Shown one piece after another: positions 12,351 to 25,199 of a stretch of 64,000 bases of DNA; positions within the stretch are counted from its first letter, which is position 1; each line of letters opens with the position of its first letter. The stretch lies in NCBI RefSeq assembly GCF_033807715.1, contig NC_084599.1, positions 10,087,625 to 10,151,624 on the forward strand. Direction: 5' to 3'. Under the pieces are notes generated by a model. It searched no databases. It was not told the DNA's origin and worked only from the letters and a program-made list of their open reading frames with translations. The position numbers were made by a program, and so were the translations under genes. The DNA is from Cololabis saira (taxonomy: Eukaryota > Chordata > Actinopteri > Beloniformes > Belonidae).

Positions 12351-15300
12351 TGCAATGGTAATTCTTTCAGTAACAATAGTGATTCTTATCATCACTGGTT
12401 ACCACTACCAGCATCCTGGTTATATCAGGCCGTCCCAAGCCCTCCGGAGCAGCGGCCATGACAGACCCAGGCAGGGGAGGCAGGAAGGAGTCAGCAGCCA
12501 CCAGGCCCCACCAGCCCAGGTCACATCACGTCCAACCAGAGACCCAGCAGGACCCAGGAGGAGACAAGGGCTGCAAGAAGGACATCCCCCCACCCCTCCA
12601 CCAGCACTGCCGTCCCATGCACAGCGGCAGGCAGGAATAATGACCCCCCAGAGCAGGCCGCAGTGTTGCGAGTTTGAAAAACAGCGATCAATGGAAACAC
12701 AGACCCCCTGCAGTGCTACCATTATCGAACTTTCAAGGATTCGATATTCTTTTGCACACTATTTGCACAATAGTGTACTGGAAACCTGCCACTGACACAT
12801 CAATGGCCTGACTTATTGCCCTCATCACTGACTTAATTACAAAATTCCCACCACTTCAGCCAATTTTTAATCATCCTAATAACTAAGGAGAAATACACAC
12901 TATTGATCAAGTGTGGACATCAATATGAAAATATTCATAAAGTCCATAACCTATATAATTATAGCCTATATGGATGTGCATAATGATTAACATAATGCTG
13001 GTTGAATACACACAGAAGACCATGAAGAACTCTTTCAATTGAAGTGACAATTGACTGAACTGAAAGAACAGCAGGATTAAGGAACCGTGGTTCTTCTCCT
13101 GCATGAATTAAATCTCAAATCGCCTCTGCTTTCATGCAACCAAAGCCAGGCTGAATTCTTCGAGGATAACTAACTCATACCAGGCTTAATCCCTGCTTTG
13201 GCTATCAGCTCCTTCAGTGGAGCCCTGCTGAAATATCTTTAGAGCTGCCATGAGACGTTCAGAGCCAAATATACAATTTAACAATTTGACTCGCAGCACA
13301 ATAAAAAGATTACATACATACATACAGCGTGACAATTATGAATGAGGAAGTGATAACAGCTAGCCATTGGCTCGACCGACCGTGAGTCATATTAGAAAAA
13401 CATTTAATGTTTTGTATAAATTCTCGTACGGTACAAAAAAAAATCACCCTCATCAAATATGTCATGGATGTGAAGTCAAAAACTGAAACAAGACATTTTT
13501 TTGGACCAGGCTGTAAATATGTTTATTTCTGCACTAAAGTTGGACATTTTAACATGGGACTTAATGGAGATTGACTCGCTTTGTCAGCCAGCCTTTTATT
13601 GGTCAGTCGAGGAACTGCAACGAAGCTTAACATTTTCAAAGCTGTACTTTGTAAATATAATTTCTTTGATTTAAAGTCCAATTTTTCAAAATGGAGAGTT
13701 GAGTTTGTCAGAGAAGAGAAATGCAAGTAGATGTATTCAAAAATGTCGTGCTTTAAAGTCATTTTATATTCAGTCTGTTTTTCTTGCACAATTTGCAGAC
13801 AAGTATTTAGCACTTTTGGATCATTTGTCTTTTCTGTCACATGGTTGACTTTCCCTTATAAACATCCATTTTGTCTTCTCCTGTGAACTTGGATCAGGTT
13901 TAGTGATTGGCCTCTTGTAAATCTGTGTGTGTGTGTGTTTTCTTTAAGGACTGCTGACTATGACATGTATTGTGTGAGTGTTTGCGTAAAAGAGAGTATA
14001 CACTCAGTCACAGGCTTAATGATCAACTCCCAGTCCAGTAAATGCTTTATGATGGCAGTATTTTTATTTGGCTGTTTTTGCATTCTTACCAACAAAAATC
14101 AAAGTCTAATTTAAAGGTACGTGATGATGTCAGTCATTTGCAGCCCTATCCATGACACCTCTGCCCTCTCAATTGTTTTTTCTTTCTTTTTTCCACCTCT
14201 GACATTATGCAGTGAAATACTTGGCTTCAGGTCAGCAGGCCTTGAGACTTTTATACAGAAACACTTGTATATACTAACTGGTTCGGGATGAAAAAAAAGA
14301 AAGAACAACCAGAATTTGCTAAACAGAACAATTTGTATTTCTTGAAAGCAGACCAGAGCTGAAAGCCCTCTGTTACACTGCTCTAAGTGAAACCAGCGTT
14401 GGTCCTGCGGTCCTCTGGCAATGGAGGATTGTTTGCGTAGTTCGCTTTGCCTCTTCTCTACTTCTTTGTATTTCTGCTTTGACCCACAACAAGACAAATG
14501 CAGAGGAGGCTGTGGACAAACAGCTGTAGGCGGGATATGTAACAAGATGTTCACTCTACTGAGAATAACTAAGAGTCCTGGCTTTCTCTTCTTTTGTTTA
14601 TTCTTTTAACCTTTTCCCCATATTCCTAAACATCTCCTCCCATTTTCCTATCTTGTTTATGCGTTTTTCATCTGTTAGCCGTGTTGTGATGTCAGTCGTT
14701 CCGTTTTCCTTTTCCATTAATTTTATTTTTGCTTAAATTATTTATTTAGTTTATTTCTGTCCTTTTTATTTTCTTTCAAGTGCCTTTTTTTTCTTTTTAT
14801 GTTTTCGTACACACAAAATGTACGTGTGACTTTATTAATAATATCCCCGGGTATGTGATAACATTATCAATAACATTGTTAAGAGAAAATTAAATTTAAG
14901 AAATTGAGTTAAGAAAGCTGGAACGAGGGACGTGTGGTTTCCTGCAGATGAGTGTGTGGGGATATCGGCTTACCCTTCACAAACATTTCCTCACTCACCA
15001 CGACCTCCTTCGCCTGCTTTTCTCTCGTTATTATGTTTATTTGAGTTTTAAGTTTTAATTGCTCTCATAAAATTTACAGTTTTTTTTGTCAAATCTCAGT
15101 TTAGAGCTATAAATGTTTTCAAAGTTTTTAATGTTAGAATTGTATTTTTCCATGCATTGTCTTTTCAACAGTTGCTACTGGTTTTTGCATTTTGATTCTT
15201 TAAAAGCCAATCTTCAGTCACAGATAAAATCTTCCGAATAAGATACGGAATGTGCTTAATTATAGTGGTGCATTTTTCTTTTACAGAAATTGATTGAAAG
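12351..15300. other. no gene recognised
   Basis: Positions about 12430-12650 are GC-rich (CCAGGCCCCACCAGCC type) and may belong to an old repeat. The rest is AT-rich unique-looking sequence with a short TACA tract near 13313 and a T-rich stretch near 14600-14800. No splice-compatible open frame with recognisable content is seen. Confidence 0.5.
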
Positions 15301-15420
15301 TCATCCATCCATCTGTCCATTATCATTACCTGCTTATTCCTCGGATTGGGGGATCGGCTGGAGCTAATTGAAAGGCATTAGTACATGCTTGACAAGTTGC
15401 CAGTCCATCACAGAGCCAGT
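15301..15420 (+). repeat. fragment of a common teleost interspersed repeat
   Basis: CATCCATCCATCTGTCCATT, then TGCTTATTCCTC, GGGGGATCGGCTGGAGC and finally AAGTTGCCAGTCCATCACAG match in order a very frequent fish repeat (a LINE 3' region as I remember it). The copy is degraded. Confidence 0.65.
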
Positions 15421-16109
15421 AAAATCACAATAAAATGAATTAATGAGAGCCTCAATTTCACATAAGAATTCCTTCTATAAAAATTAAACAAAGTGTACTG
15501 TATAAATTTAAATAAACAGTGTATAATTACATTCTTGGAGGATAAAACTGTAACACAATTACCTGAATGGATGCTCTGTGCACACACAGAGTTACATTTA
15601 GGAAGTTTATTTGTCCAAAAGGGATGTGTTGCCATTTGGGCTAAAATCCCTCATTTACAACCGTTTTGCTGGTAATGAATGTGCATGACATTATTCTTAA
15701 TGCAGTCAGCTGGACTTTGGCAAAATGCTCTCAATATATCACTAGAAGCTACAGTTGTAACAGCCAACAACTATTCCTCAAGAGAGTGTTCACAATATAA
15801 TAGGATTTTAACATGTCACCGGAGGCATGGGTCCAGTTTTAAACTCAATATTGTTCCAGGAGAGTCAGCAGAGGACTGAGTGGGATCTACTTCACTAGCT
15901 TTTAATTTTAGAGTGATATTTGGTCATTGCTTTGTTGGCTAAAAAAACTACAAAAACAAAATTAGAAACCACTGATATCAGCACATATCCAGGGTAAACT
16001 AGTATTCATCTTTAGAGGGAAAATGTGGTCATATTCAAACAGCAAAGCTACATTCTGGTCATCTCTGAAGTGACCTGTTCGGTACTTTTGTCCCTGGTCA
16101 TTTCTCTAG
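15421..16109. other. no gene recognised upstream of the first supported exon
   Basis: AT-rich sequence without a recognised repeat. It is presumably an intron or the 5' flank of glis1. Short frames here have no domain signature. Confidence 0.4.
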
Positions 16110-16293
16110 TGAACGGTTTCTACTGCTCAGAGAAGGATGTGAATGCTGATGCCGAGGGAACCCTGATGCGATGTGGGCAGAGCTTGCCAGTGCCAAAGGG
16201 GGGTCATTCAGAAGGGCTGTACCCCCAGAGTCTCCACTGCAGCAGACCTTCGTCTAACCTCCTTCTGCAGGATGGCCCTCAACAAGACACCAG
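16110..16293 (+). CDS. glis1: glis1 upstream coding exon (N-terminal, partial)
   Basis: An open stretch of about 61 codons reads through ...GTLMRCGQSLPVPKGG and ends LLLQDGPQQDT plus two bases (AG). A strong donor, AG then GTAAAT, starts at 16294. The two leftover bases join the single base at 17595 to make an Arg codon and continue directly in the frame of the large exon, which is the main evidence that this is an exon. Two acceptor candidates stand 21 bases apart and keep the same frame: TTTCTCTAG ending at 16109 and TACTGCTCAG ending at 16130. The segment is Ser/Pro/Gly-rich, as expected for the poorly conserved GLIS N-terminus. Met at about 16166 could be a start if this exon also carries 5' UTR. 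The frame is open further upstream to 16025, so the exon could be longer. Confidence 0.6.
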
Positions 16294-17594
16294 GTAAATC
16301 GCCACTGTTATTCATGTTTTGTAGGCCTACAATTTCTAAATTCCAGTTTTGAGTGTTTCCTGTCTGGTATAGTATTACTAAAAATATGCAGGTACAATAT
16401 GTCTTTTATTATTTTCGCTATCAGATGCACACATGTCTTCCTGGAAAGTTTTATCCAGTCTCCAAAGGCTCACAAAAGGGGTTCAATCTACAATATTTAT
16501 GTTACACTAATGCAATGCTTTTGTTTTGCAATCTCCGACTACTGTTAGCCAAGTCAGATGGAATTTCCAGTTGATTTCTTGGTTGTAATGTTTTAGCCCC
16601 TTCTTTCCTCTCCAGAAGTGCCTCTTGACCAACATTCATTTCTACCACATTGTCTCTCAGTTTTGTCACTACAGCCAAACAGGAAATTGTGCTCCCGAAC
16701 AGAAAGAGGGGAGGATCAAGTCTTTATTAACAACAACTATGACCAAGTCTGCCAGTAGCTTTCTCCAGTTCTAGCTTAGCATTAGCCCTGCTTTTTTTTT
16801 TTTTTTTTTTTTTATTCCCCCAGTCCAGTCTGCTCAGGGAAAGAGACAAAGACGATACCTGCATGAGACAGACTGGAGAAAAGAGAGCTCTTCTCACATC
16901 ACTCATGGGCTTTGGACAAAATCCATAATGAGCCAAATGACAGGAATGATTATGTAGGAGATCACAGAAACGCATGGGGAAATACGACCCAGGTTCCCCA
17001 TTCAGCGGGGCAAAGATTCCCACCATAATACACAGTATTGTAAACGGTGACCCTTCATGGGCTGCAATTATGCCACTAAAACAGGTGACTCCTTATTTAT
17101 CCCCAATGTTGGATTGGGTTTAACCCCTTTGTGTCATCAAAGCCTGTCGGATGGACACACTAGCCAGTGGCCTCTCAGCTGCCATCCAACCCTCCCCCTC
17201 GCTCTGTTCTTAAATACCCATTCATATCCTCACACTACAGGAAGATCCCCTTTCATTTATTCATAAAATCACTTTTGGATCATAAGCAGTTCCTACTACC
17301 TGGTGTGTAGCATAACCTCACTGTGTCCATAACATGGTGTTTGGAGTGTAGTTTGATCATTAACTGCCTTGTGATGAATGCCTGGCTTTTTGAAATATTG
17401 TAGGTCAGTGGGATTTATTTACCGGTAGTTGTTTTTTTTTGTTTTTAATGTGAACTGAGAGTAAGCTTGAGGAGGAGGGGTGGCAAGAGGCAAAACTGAC
17501 AGTGCTGCCGGTGGGAAGGATGAACCCGCCTGTGTCTGTCAACATTAGCAGAGCTATCAGAGCTCATGTTCTCATTCTGTTTTTATCCTTACAG
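16294..17594 (+). other. glis1 intron between upstream and main exon
   Basis: A 1.3-kb intron with GTAAAT donor and TTACAG acceptor, phase 2. It contains a poly-T run at about 16792-16813; nothing else is recognised. Confidence 0.55.
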
Positions 17595-19113
17595 GAGCTG
17601 CTCCACCTTCCAGAGGACCCCGCCAGGGGCCTCACCCGGCCTGGGCTGCGGCACCAACAGGGCTCAGTCTTCCGTCTCTTACCCAGTCAAACAGGAGAAC
17701 TCAATGGTCTACAAGGTCTCCGGCGTCCATTGCACATCTCAACACGGGTTTCAAACCTGCAGAGCGGCCCAGGTTTTGGAGATCTCGAGAGACGAGATGG
17801 CCGAAGCTATTCGTGCTAGCTGCAACAGCAACGGCGTTTGCGCAGTGAGTGTGTCAGAAGACGCAGTGCAGCAGTTTAATAATGAAAATGACTCCTCCCC
17901 GCTGGCTTTGTCCCCAATTGGCTCCCATCATTCAGCGCGGCTGCTCAGTGCTAGCAGTGTGAAGAGACGCTGTTTGTCCCTGGCCTCACAGTCCTCCGCC
18001 GCTGTTGGCACCGGCAGCGTCACCTCTACCGGTTCCCCGTTGGCTTCTGTCGCAGCCTCCGAAGAGATCAGTATCACCGCAGTCCTCTGCTCCTCCTCCC
18101 AGATGTCAATGGTTGCCTGCGTGAACGGGTTCTGCGCCAACCTCTCGCCCAGCCAGACTAGCAGCGCCAGCTTCTCTTCCTCTTCCTCTTCTACATCCCC
18201 GCCCTCTAACTGCTGCCCACAGGAAGCCCCCCAAAGGCCCCCACCTCGCGGCAGCCCCCAGCGGCCCACGCTACAGGAGAGCTGTCAGCTGTCCTCACCT
18301 GCCACCTGCCTGCTGTCCCTTTCCTCATCCTCTTCATCCTCCTCTTCAGCGTCATTAGTGGAGCCAGAGGTGGGCCAGGGGCAGAGCCTGGGGCTGTGTG
18401 AGGAGCAGGGGTCCGTGCTGCGGGGGTGCGTGGCCGGAGGACCGGCCGGGGGAGGAGTGAGCGGAGGAAGAGCTTCGGACGAGTTGGGGCAATTGATGCG
18501 GGGGTCTGGTATGTCTGGGGCATTGCATCAAGGGGCCGACGCTGGAGGTCTTCTAGATGGGATTCAGAGATCTGGGGCCACCCTCAAGCAGGAGCCCCTG
18601 GATGATTTCTCTCCCAGTGAAGATGAACTCTTTCAGCACCACTATCATCATCACCATCACTTGAGCGGTCACAGTGGGCACCTTCGTCACACTCACCACC
18701 TGCCTCGATCTGCCATGCCTCCTCCTTATCACTTGCACCAATACCCAGGGCCCGGTCCCGGGGGGTCCCTACACATCCAGAGCCAGCAATCGGCACCAGC
18801 CTCTTCTTCCCTGCGACTCAAACCGAACTCTGCAGGGCCTCCTGCACCCCACACAGCCCCAGAGCGGGAAGAGGTCGGAGGAGGAGCACTGGCAGATAAG
18901 CAGGTGTGTCGCTGGATCGACTGCAGCGCTGCCTACGAGCAGCAGGAGGAGCTTGTGAGACATATTGAGAAAGTCCACATCGACCAACGCAAGGGCGAAG
19001 ACTTCACCTGTTTCTGGGCCGGCTGCATTCGCCGCTACAAACCCTTCAATGCCCGCTACAAGCTACTCATTCACATGCGGGTCCACTCTGGAGAGAAACC
19101 TAACAAGTGCATG
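17595..19113 (+). CDS. glis1: glis1 main exon: N-terminal region plus zinc fingers 1 and 2
   Basis: A 1519-base exon encodes 506 complete residues (numbered here from Ser at 17596). The acceptor is TATCCTTACAG ending at 17594 and the donor is GTGAGT at 19114. The first about 430 residues are low-complexity (Ser runs near 18170-18200 and 18320-18350, a His run near 18636-18714), typical of a disordered regulatory region. Inside lies the block SSSQMSMVACVNG, matching the conserved N-terminal block of GLIS proteins. Two SUMO-type motifs are seen: VKQE at 17686 and LKQE at 18583; the second is followed by PLDDFSPSEDE and later PPPYHLHQYPGPGPGG, as in GLIS1. Finger 1 has C438, C443, H456, H461 in CRWIDCSAAYEQQEE...HIEKVH. 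Finger 2 has C472, C477, H493, H497. The exon ends in phase 0 just after the first Cys of finger 3 (C505, Met506), so finger 3 is split by the next intron. The family acts in the nucleus as activator or repressor. Confidence 0.92.
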
Positions 19114-20885
19114 GTGAGTCCTCTTAAACCACTTCATTATTGTAGCCAGATGCCCCGAAAAGATGCCAGTGGTCACTTTCACAACACATCCATCTAATGT
19201 TGTTTAAAATAATCACTTCTTTCTTAACTTATATACTTTTTTCATGAAGTTCCCTTCAATAACATTATACTCCAACATGATACTCACCATATGTATCCAG
19301 AAACACGATTTATTTCACAGCTGATTACTTTTCCTCACGAAATTTTTGTTTTGTTTAGGTTAAGAAATATGGTAAAGACCAGTATTTTTTTAGTGGAACA
19401 TCTGTCAGAGTTGTTTTTCCTGCTGTAGCAGTAGCACCACCTCGTCAGTATAAATAGATTTGTTCTTGTATTTTTTTTTCCTTTTTTTTTTTTTTTTACA
19501 GGTAAGGTTTCAATTCCCCGAGTCAACACACCAATCAATGTCAAGTTGTCACTCCCCCGGTGTACCCACAAAAAGGAAAAAGCCCTCCAAACCTTAAGAA
19601 TGATTTTATCCATATATACACTATCAGTCCACAATTTGTGTAGGGTGAAGCCATATTTATTTTCAGGAGTACTCTGTTTTTTGAGACGGGATTCAGATCA
19701 TGAAAAGCCAACACATATGGTTAACATAACCAAACAATGCCTACACTTGATCCTTTTTAAATGGGAGCTTTAAAAGTTTAGCTGTCCCACAAGTATTAAG
19801 TGCATTGGCTTCTCGTCCAAGCTAAACATGAGGAGAAATGCAGTAGTCTGGAGAAGTGAGCCACAGAGGGATAGTCGGTAACATTTGCAAGTCTTGCTCA
19901 ATTCATGGTTTTTTACCTAAAGTCCCTGTCAGAGCTGCTCCTCTTCAAGCACTAAATACAAATCCTGATTCTAGCTGAAATATGTAATTCTGTGACAGTA
20001 ACGGTACCTGTTAAGTTGTAAAAACTAGGCCTCGTTTACATTTCTAAACAACAGTAGCTTCTAAAGTTGGATGAGTTTGCATTTTACATATGTTTTCTGG
20101 GACGGTCCTGCTGATTCTGACCGATCCTGATGCTTTTCAGTACATATGCGCGCCGCATGCTGATTGAAAGACGCGGGCTCAGCTGCTGCTGCTGCTGTCT
20201 CTATTTAGCATCACTGCAGGATATTAGTCACGGTGCTTCTTTGGATAAGTGAGGAAACATATTTGGATGTCATTTTGCTGCGCCGGTCATGCCGACATCT
20301 TTAGTTCAGCTTTAGGACTGAGCTGCATTACAAGCCTACATGTGTCTTTTTTTTGTTTCCCTGTGTAGTTTCATGCAGGGTGTTTCTTTACCAGAACAAG
20401 CGCTGACATTTGGGTGACAAATGGCAGATAGACACCATGAGATTGTTTATACAGCGTAGGTATACGCTGAGAAAAGCGTGACTTTGTCTTTTTGGGGATG
20501 TTTACCATATGTGAACATGAGAACAATTTGGCTCAGTTTGGACACGCTGCTGCTGGACTCTGTCTGCAGCGCGAGGCAGCGTGAAAACTCTGCAACGCAC
20601 CTTGACCTCCCGATCGCCCTTATTTCATTTGCATCCGCACATGCTTGCAGCGATGCAGCGATGTTAAAAATGGGCTCATTGTGGTGACTCAGTCAGTCCC
20701 CCACAATACAAAGTATTGATTCAGCGTACAGTACGTTGGGATGTAACACTCCTGGTTTTTTGACGGAACCTAAACATAAACGTGAAATGTTTTTGAGCTT
20801 GAATCAACACATCTAATCAGCAGGGATTGCATGTATGTTGATTTGGGACTTCACAAGATAAACTTAGAGGCCCAGAGAAAAATAA

Positions 20886-20910
20886 ACGTGTGTGTGTGTG
20901 TGTGTGTGTT
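20886..20910. repeat. short (GT)n tract
   Basis: About 11-12 GT units after AAATAAAC. Confidence 0.9.
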
Positions 20911-23068
20911 CATGTTTGTAGTCAGTAAGTCAGTACTGTGCACATATAGGAAACCCTGTGTCTCCGCGTGCATCTGTATTTTAGCTCTGCCTTTCCCATG
21001 TCCTATATTTTTTGTCTGAGCTTGTGAGCCTTTTGCCACTAGCATTGATGCCTCTTATGTTTGTTGTGCTCATGTAATAGACAAAGGCATTCAAGTATTT
21101 AAGCTATTCATATGGAGGAAACAGATGAGACATTCTCTTGTAGGACCAAATTCTCTTGAAAAAACAGAGCTGATCCTTTTATTATCTTTCCAGCGGCAGC
21201 TTCCAGCAGGCACTCATGAAGGAGGCCTCTGCTGACATCCAAACATAACACATCTCTCTCCTCTTTCGCCCTCTCCCCTGCTCTTGCTACAAACAGTATA
21301 TACTTTTCTTCAAACAGCTGTACAGCATTTGCTTCATGCTGCGTCTTGGCTGGAAAAAGTCATTATCACAACGCGCAGGTCGTACCTCGAACCCTGCGTG
21401 GGCCTGTCACACTCTGTACCTGGATAATATTTTTTAAGAAATTTCCCCGTTTGAAAAATACATCAGTGCGTTCCATGTGTAGATGGCCTGGTTTGACGCT
21501 CGTAAAAAAAGCTCCCGTTAACTTTTTTGAAGGTTTTTGCTTGGTTCCCACTCTCCGAGCAATTAAAGTCAGCCCTGGGTTGTTGTGCAGGGCAAGCGAG
21601 TGCTGAGGGACGCACGGACGAAAAGGAAACAACATAATCTCTCTGCAATATCCTGTTGTGTTTCATGCCTAATTCACTTGTTGTTTTAGTTTATTACATT
21701 TTTTTTCCTGTGTCTGCATAAATATTAAAAATATATCCAACAAGAGTAAGGCCTGTCATAGTCCGGGACTTTGATATTGCTCTGCTTCGTCAAAAGGCCG
21801 GGCCTGGTGGATTTGAAGTGTCTGAAGGCTGCACTGTGAGCTATGTAGTTTAGAAAAATATCTTCCTAACCCACTGAGGATCTGAGCAAGCACTGCCATG
21901 ACAGAGTACCTTCGGGCATCAACAGCATTAGGCTATTTGGCCTTTGTGGCATAGCTGTTTTTGATTAAATCTACACATTTTACAATAGAAACTCAAATAA
22001 AAGCACAGTTTGGATGCCCTGAGGTACATTTGCCTCGCTATGTACATATATGCCTTTGTCAGCAGTGAGCTCAGGTGCAGGCAGATGAAACTGGGAGTGC
22101 CATTAGCTAATTAAAACTGAGGTTCAGCCCATGATTCAACTTTTCCTCTGAATGCTGGTTGAAACTGGAGCTGTCTGGGCACTGTCTAAGAGTGGAGAGT
22201 GACATTGATATTAATGTGTCGGAGCCTATGACACTCTGGATCGTCCGTCTGAACCACCGTGGCCTATAGTTACTTGCTTATTTCAGGTTGCTCGGTTTTG
22301 ACTAAAGGATTGCAACGAGAGCATGGGAAATACCTTTCCTTTTTAAGTTTGTGCCCACATGCAGAGTAGAAGGGTCTCTATATGGCTCATACACAGTAAT
22401 TGGGATCCGTTGGGGTGAAAGTGTAGGCTGTTTCAGCGTGTCATTGGTAACTCTATGCTCATGAAGCTCTTGTTAAGTTGTCTGTTAAATTTACAGTTTT
22501 GGCTCATATACAATGAACTAATCAGGACCAAATGAGGACCTGGCAGACATAAACTGCTAGCATTGTATCTTAAAATCCTATACCTCTCTTCATTATAAAA
22601 AAAACGAACAAACAACGTGTTGCAATACAGTAGGCTTGAGAAGCATTTTGTCCAGGCCTAATGTTTATTAAGGATGCTACTTGGTCTACAGGTCGCCATG
22701 CCTACAGCAGCGCAGGTCTGTCAGTCTGTTCTGTCCATATTTTGAAACTGCTGGCAGAGGAACCCTGCTGTTTTTGCATTCAGCTAAAAACCCCTGATCG
22801 TTCATTGTTGCTTATTATCCTTTGTGGAGAGAGCCGGGCCAACTTCTTGTCGGGTCAAAAAAGTTTTCCAGTCAGTCTTTTCCACTAATGTATTATACAT
22901 CCATATCTCCCCAGCCTTCTTGGACAAACACCACGACACAACTAATATAAGTTTTATTTACTTGTCATTGGCAATACGTAATGAAGTTTCACTTCATGAG
23001 GTAGAACATATCTCAAACTAATAGCCGAAGGAATCTCTGTATGTGTCCATCTTCCACGTGGTCTTTCA

Positions 23069-23406
23069 TTAAAGGAGCATGAGGCTCCTTTTAAGAAATG
23101 AGACTCTCTAGCGCCACCCTTCACCACGACGGCCTTCGGGGGTACTGCAGCCAACAGTGAAGCCGGCACGGGAGAACGGGGAGAACGTGCATGCAGCGCC
23201 ATGTGACGTCACATCCACAGCCCAGCGCGGGAAATTCCGGCCCAGAATTGCAGCACATTTTGCAGCACACAGCCTGTTCAAGGCAACGGAGAGATACACT
23301 AGAGGGCTCATTCTTTTTGGTTTGGAACGCTTCATCTGACATTATTACTAGAAAACTTAAAACGTATACAAATTTTTTTCATAAATCCTGCCTCATGCTC
23401 CTTTAA
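23069..23406. mobile_element. TTAA-flanked MITE, copy 1
   Basis: Terminal inverted repeats AGGAGCATGAGGC and GCCTCATGCTCCT are perfect over 13 bases and flanked by TTAA on both sides. Length is 338 bases including the TTAA. TTAA duplication is typical of piggyBac-like elements. The interior includes ATGTGACGTCACAT at 23201-23214. A sister copy lies at 47057. Confidence 0.88.
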
Positions 23407-23663
23407 GTCATGTTATATCCATGAGTTAACTTTTAAAATGACAAAACAATGGTATATTTAAAAGTCCATGAATGTGCAATAGTGACATTCTGTCACTATT
23501 TTAAGGGCTACTTAAACAGGAAAACATGTATGTAAGTGTGCTGTTCATATGTGCCGCGTTCTGTGACATCACAGACCCATTTTCTCAGTATTATTATCCA
23601 GCACCGTCGGGAACACATCATGTCACAAATATTTATTAAGGCCAAAGAAATTTATTTCAATAT

Positions 23664-23666
<3 letters not shown>

Positions 23667-23746
<80 letters not shown>
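23667..23746. repeat. (TA)n microsatellite
   Basis: About 39 uninterrupted AT units. Frames across it are artefacts. Confidence 0.97.
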
Positions 23747-23751
<5 letters not shown>

Positions 23752-25020
23752 GAATATAAATCAAAAACACAAAGTTGTGACTTCCTTGAAAAAAAGGGTA
23801 TATTGTGACTCCTTTAACTCAATGCTAAGAAGTAAAGACATCAGCAGTCATCTTAGAGAAGCTGTTATTCTACACATCCACCAAGGAGTTATGTTATGAC
23901 CATTTCCAGAGAAACTGCTCTCCATCATTTTACAGCGAGAGTTTATTCTGAATAAGAAAATATTCAGAAAAGTTGCCAATCTCCCCATGAGTCGATGCCA
24001 CAGCAAGGTCAGACTGTGCAATGCTCATAGAAATTGCAAAAATATCTGGAAAGAAAAAAAAAAAACATGGCAAGGCTTTGGTTATGCAAAACTGTATCTG
24101 AACAACCCCCCTAGACTTTTGCAGCAATATTCTTTGGAAAAACAAGACCAAAGTGAAGATGTTTAGCTACAATGCATAGCATCACATTTGGCGAAACCCA
24201 AACTCAGCGTATCACCACAAACAGCATATAACAACTCCCAAGCACGTTGGTGAAAGGATGATGATTTGGGCTTGTCTTGCGGTCACTAAGCTGAACTTGC
24301 ATTTTAACACTTGAGGCACTGAAACCATCTATAAATGTGCTTAGAGTCAATGGTAAAGTATTCAGGATTCAAAAATTAGGCTGAAACTGGGTAATGCAAC
24401 CAGGCAGCGATCTGTAGCGCATGAGCAAATGTATTACAGAATGACTGTAAAAGAAAAGAATCAAGTCGATGTCCAGATTTGATCTCAGCTGAAATTCGGA
24501 GACATGACTTAATGAGAGCCGTGAATAAATTAATGCTCGCAAAAAAAACTTTTATAAACTGAAGCATCTTTGAAAAGTTTGTTTGAAAGGTTTGTTTGAA
24601 ATGTTTGTCAAAACTCTTCCCCAACTATAGAAGAGGCTGATGATGTAATTCAGAAAAAAGATAACTTTTGTCAGGAATGAATCATGGGGTGTGCTTAGTT
24701 TTTCTGAATATTTCTTTTTAAACATTTTTTTAATGAAACAGTATTATGTGTCATATGTTGTTGTTCATCTGAGGATCTCGTAATAAGCAGATGTGTATTT
24801 TTTATTGTGTTCTGATATGTACAGCTGTTTATTTGAAGGGTTGGCAACTTTAAGCATCTTTATTTATTTATATCACATTTCAAACATGAAGGCTAATCAA
24901 GTTGTTCTACACAGGCAAAGGAGTGTTTCAGTGTGCTCATGACGAGTCCATGTGACATATGTATATATTCTACAATTACAAGTTAAGTAATAGTTGAAGT
25001 TCAAAAGTGAAGAGAATAAC

Positions 25021-25167
<147 letters not shown>

Positions 25168-25199
25168 CGCGGTGTAGTAGAGGTCAACCTTCTTCACTT

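Noticed and set aside
12355..12795. 146-residue Pro/Gln/Arg-rich frame
   Set aside because: GC-rich composition keeps both strands open, and no domain or splice context supports a gene.
20100..20700. GC-richer patch with a CTG-repeat as an alternative promoter
   Set aside because: No convincing CpG island, TATA box or downstream exon could be tied to it.
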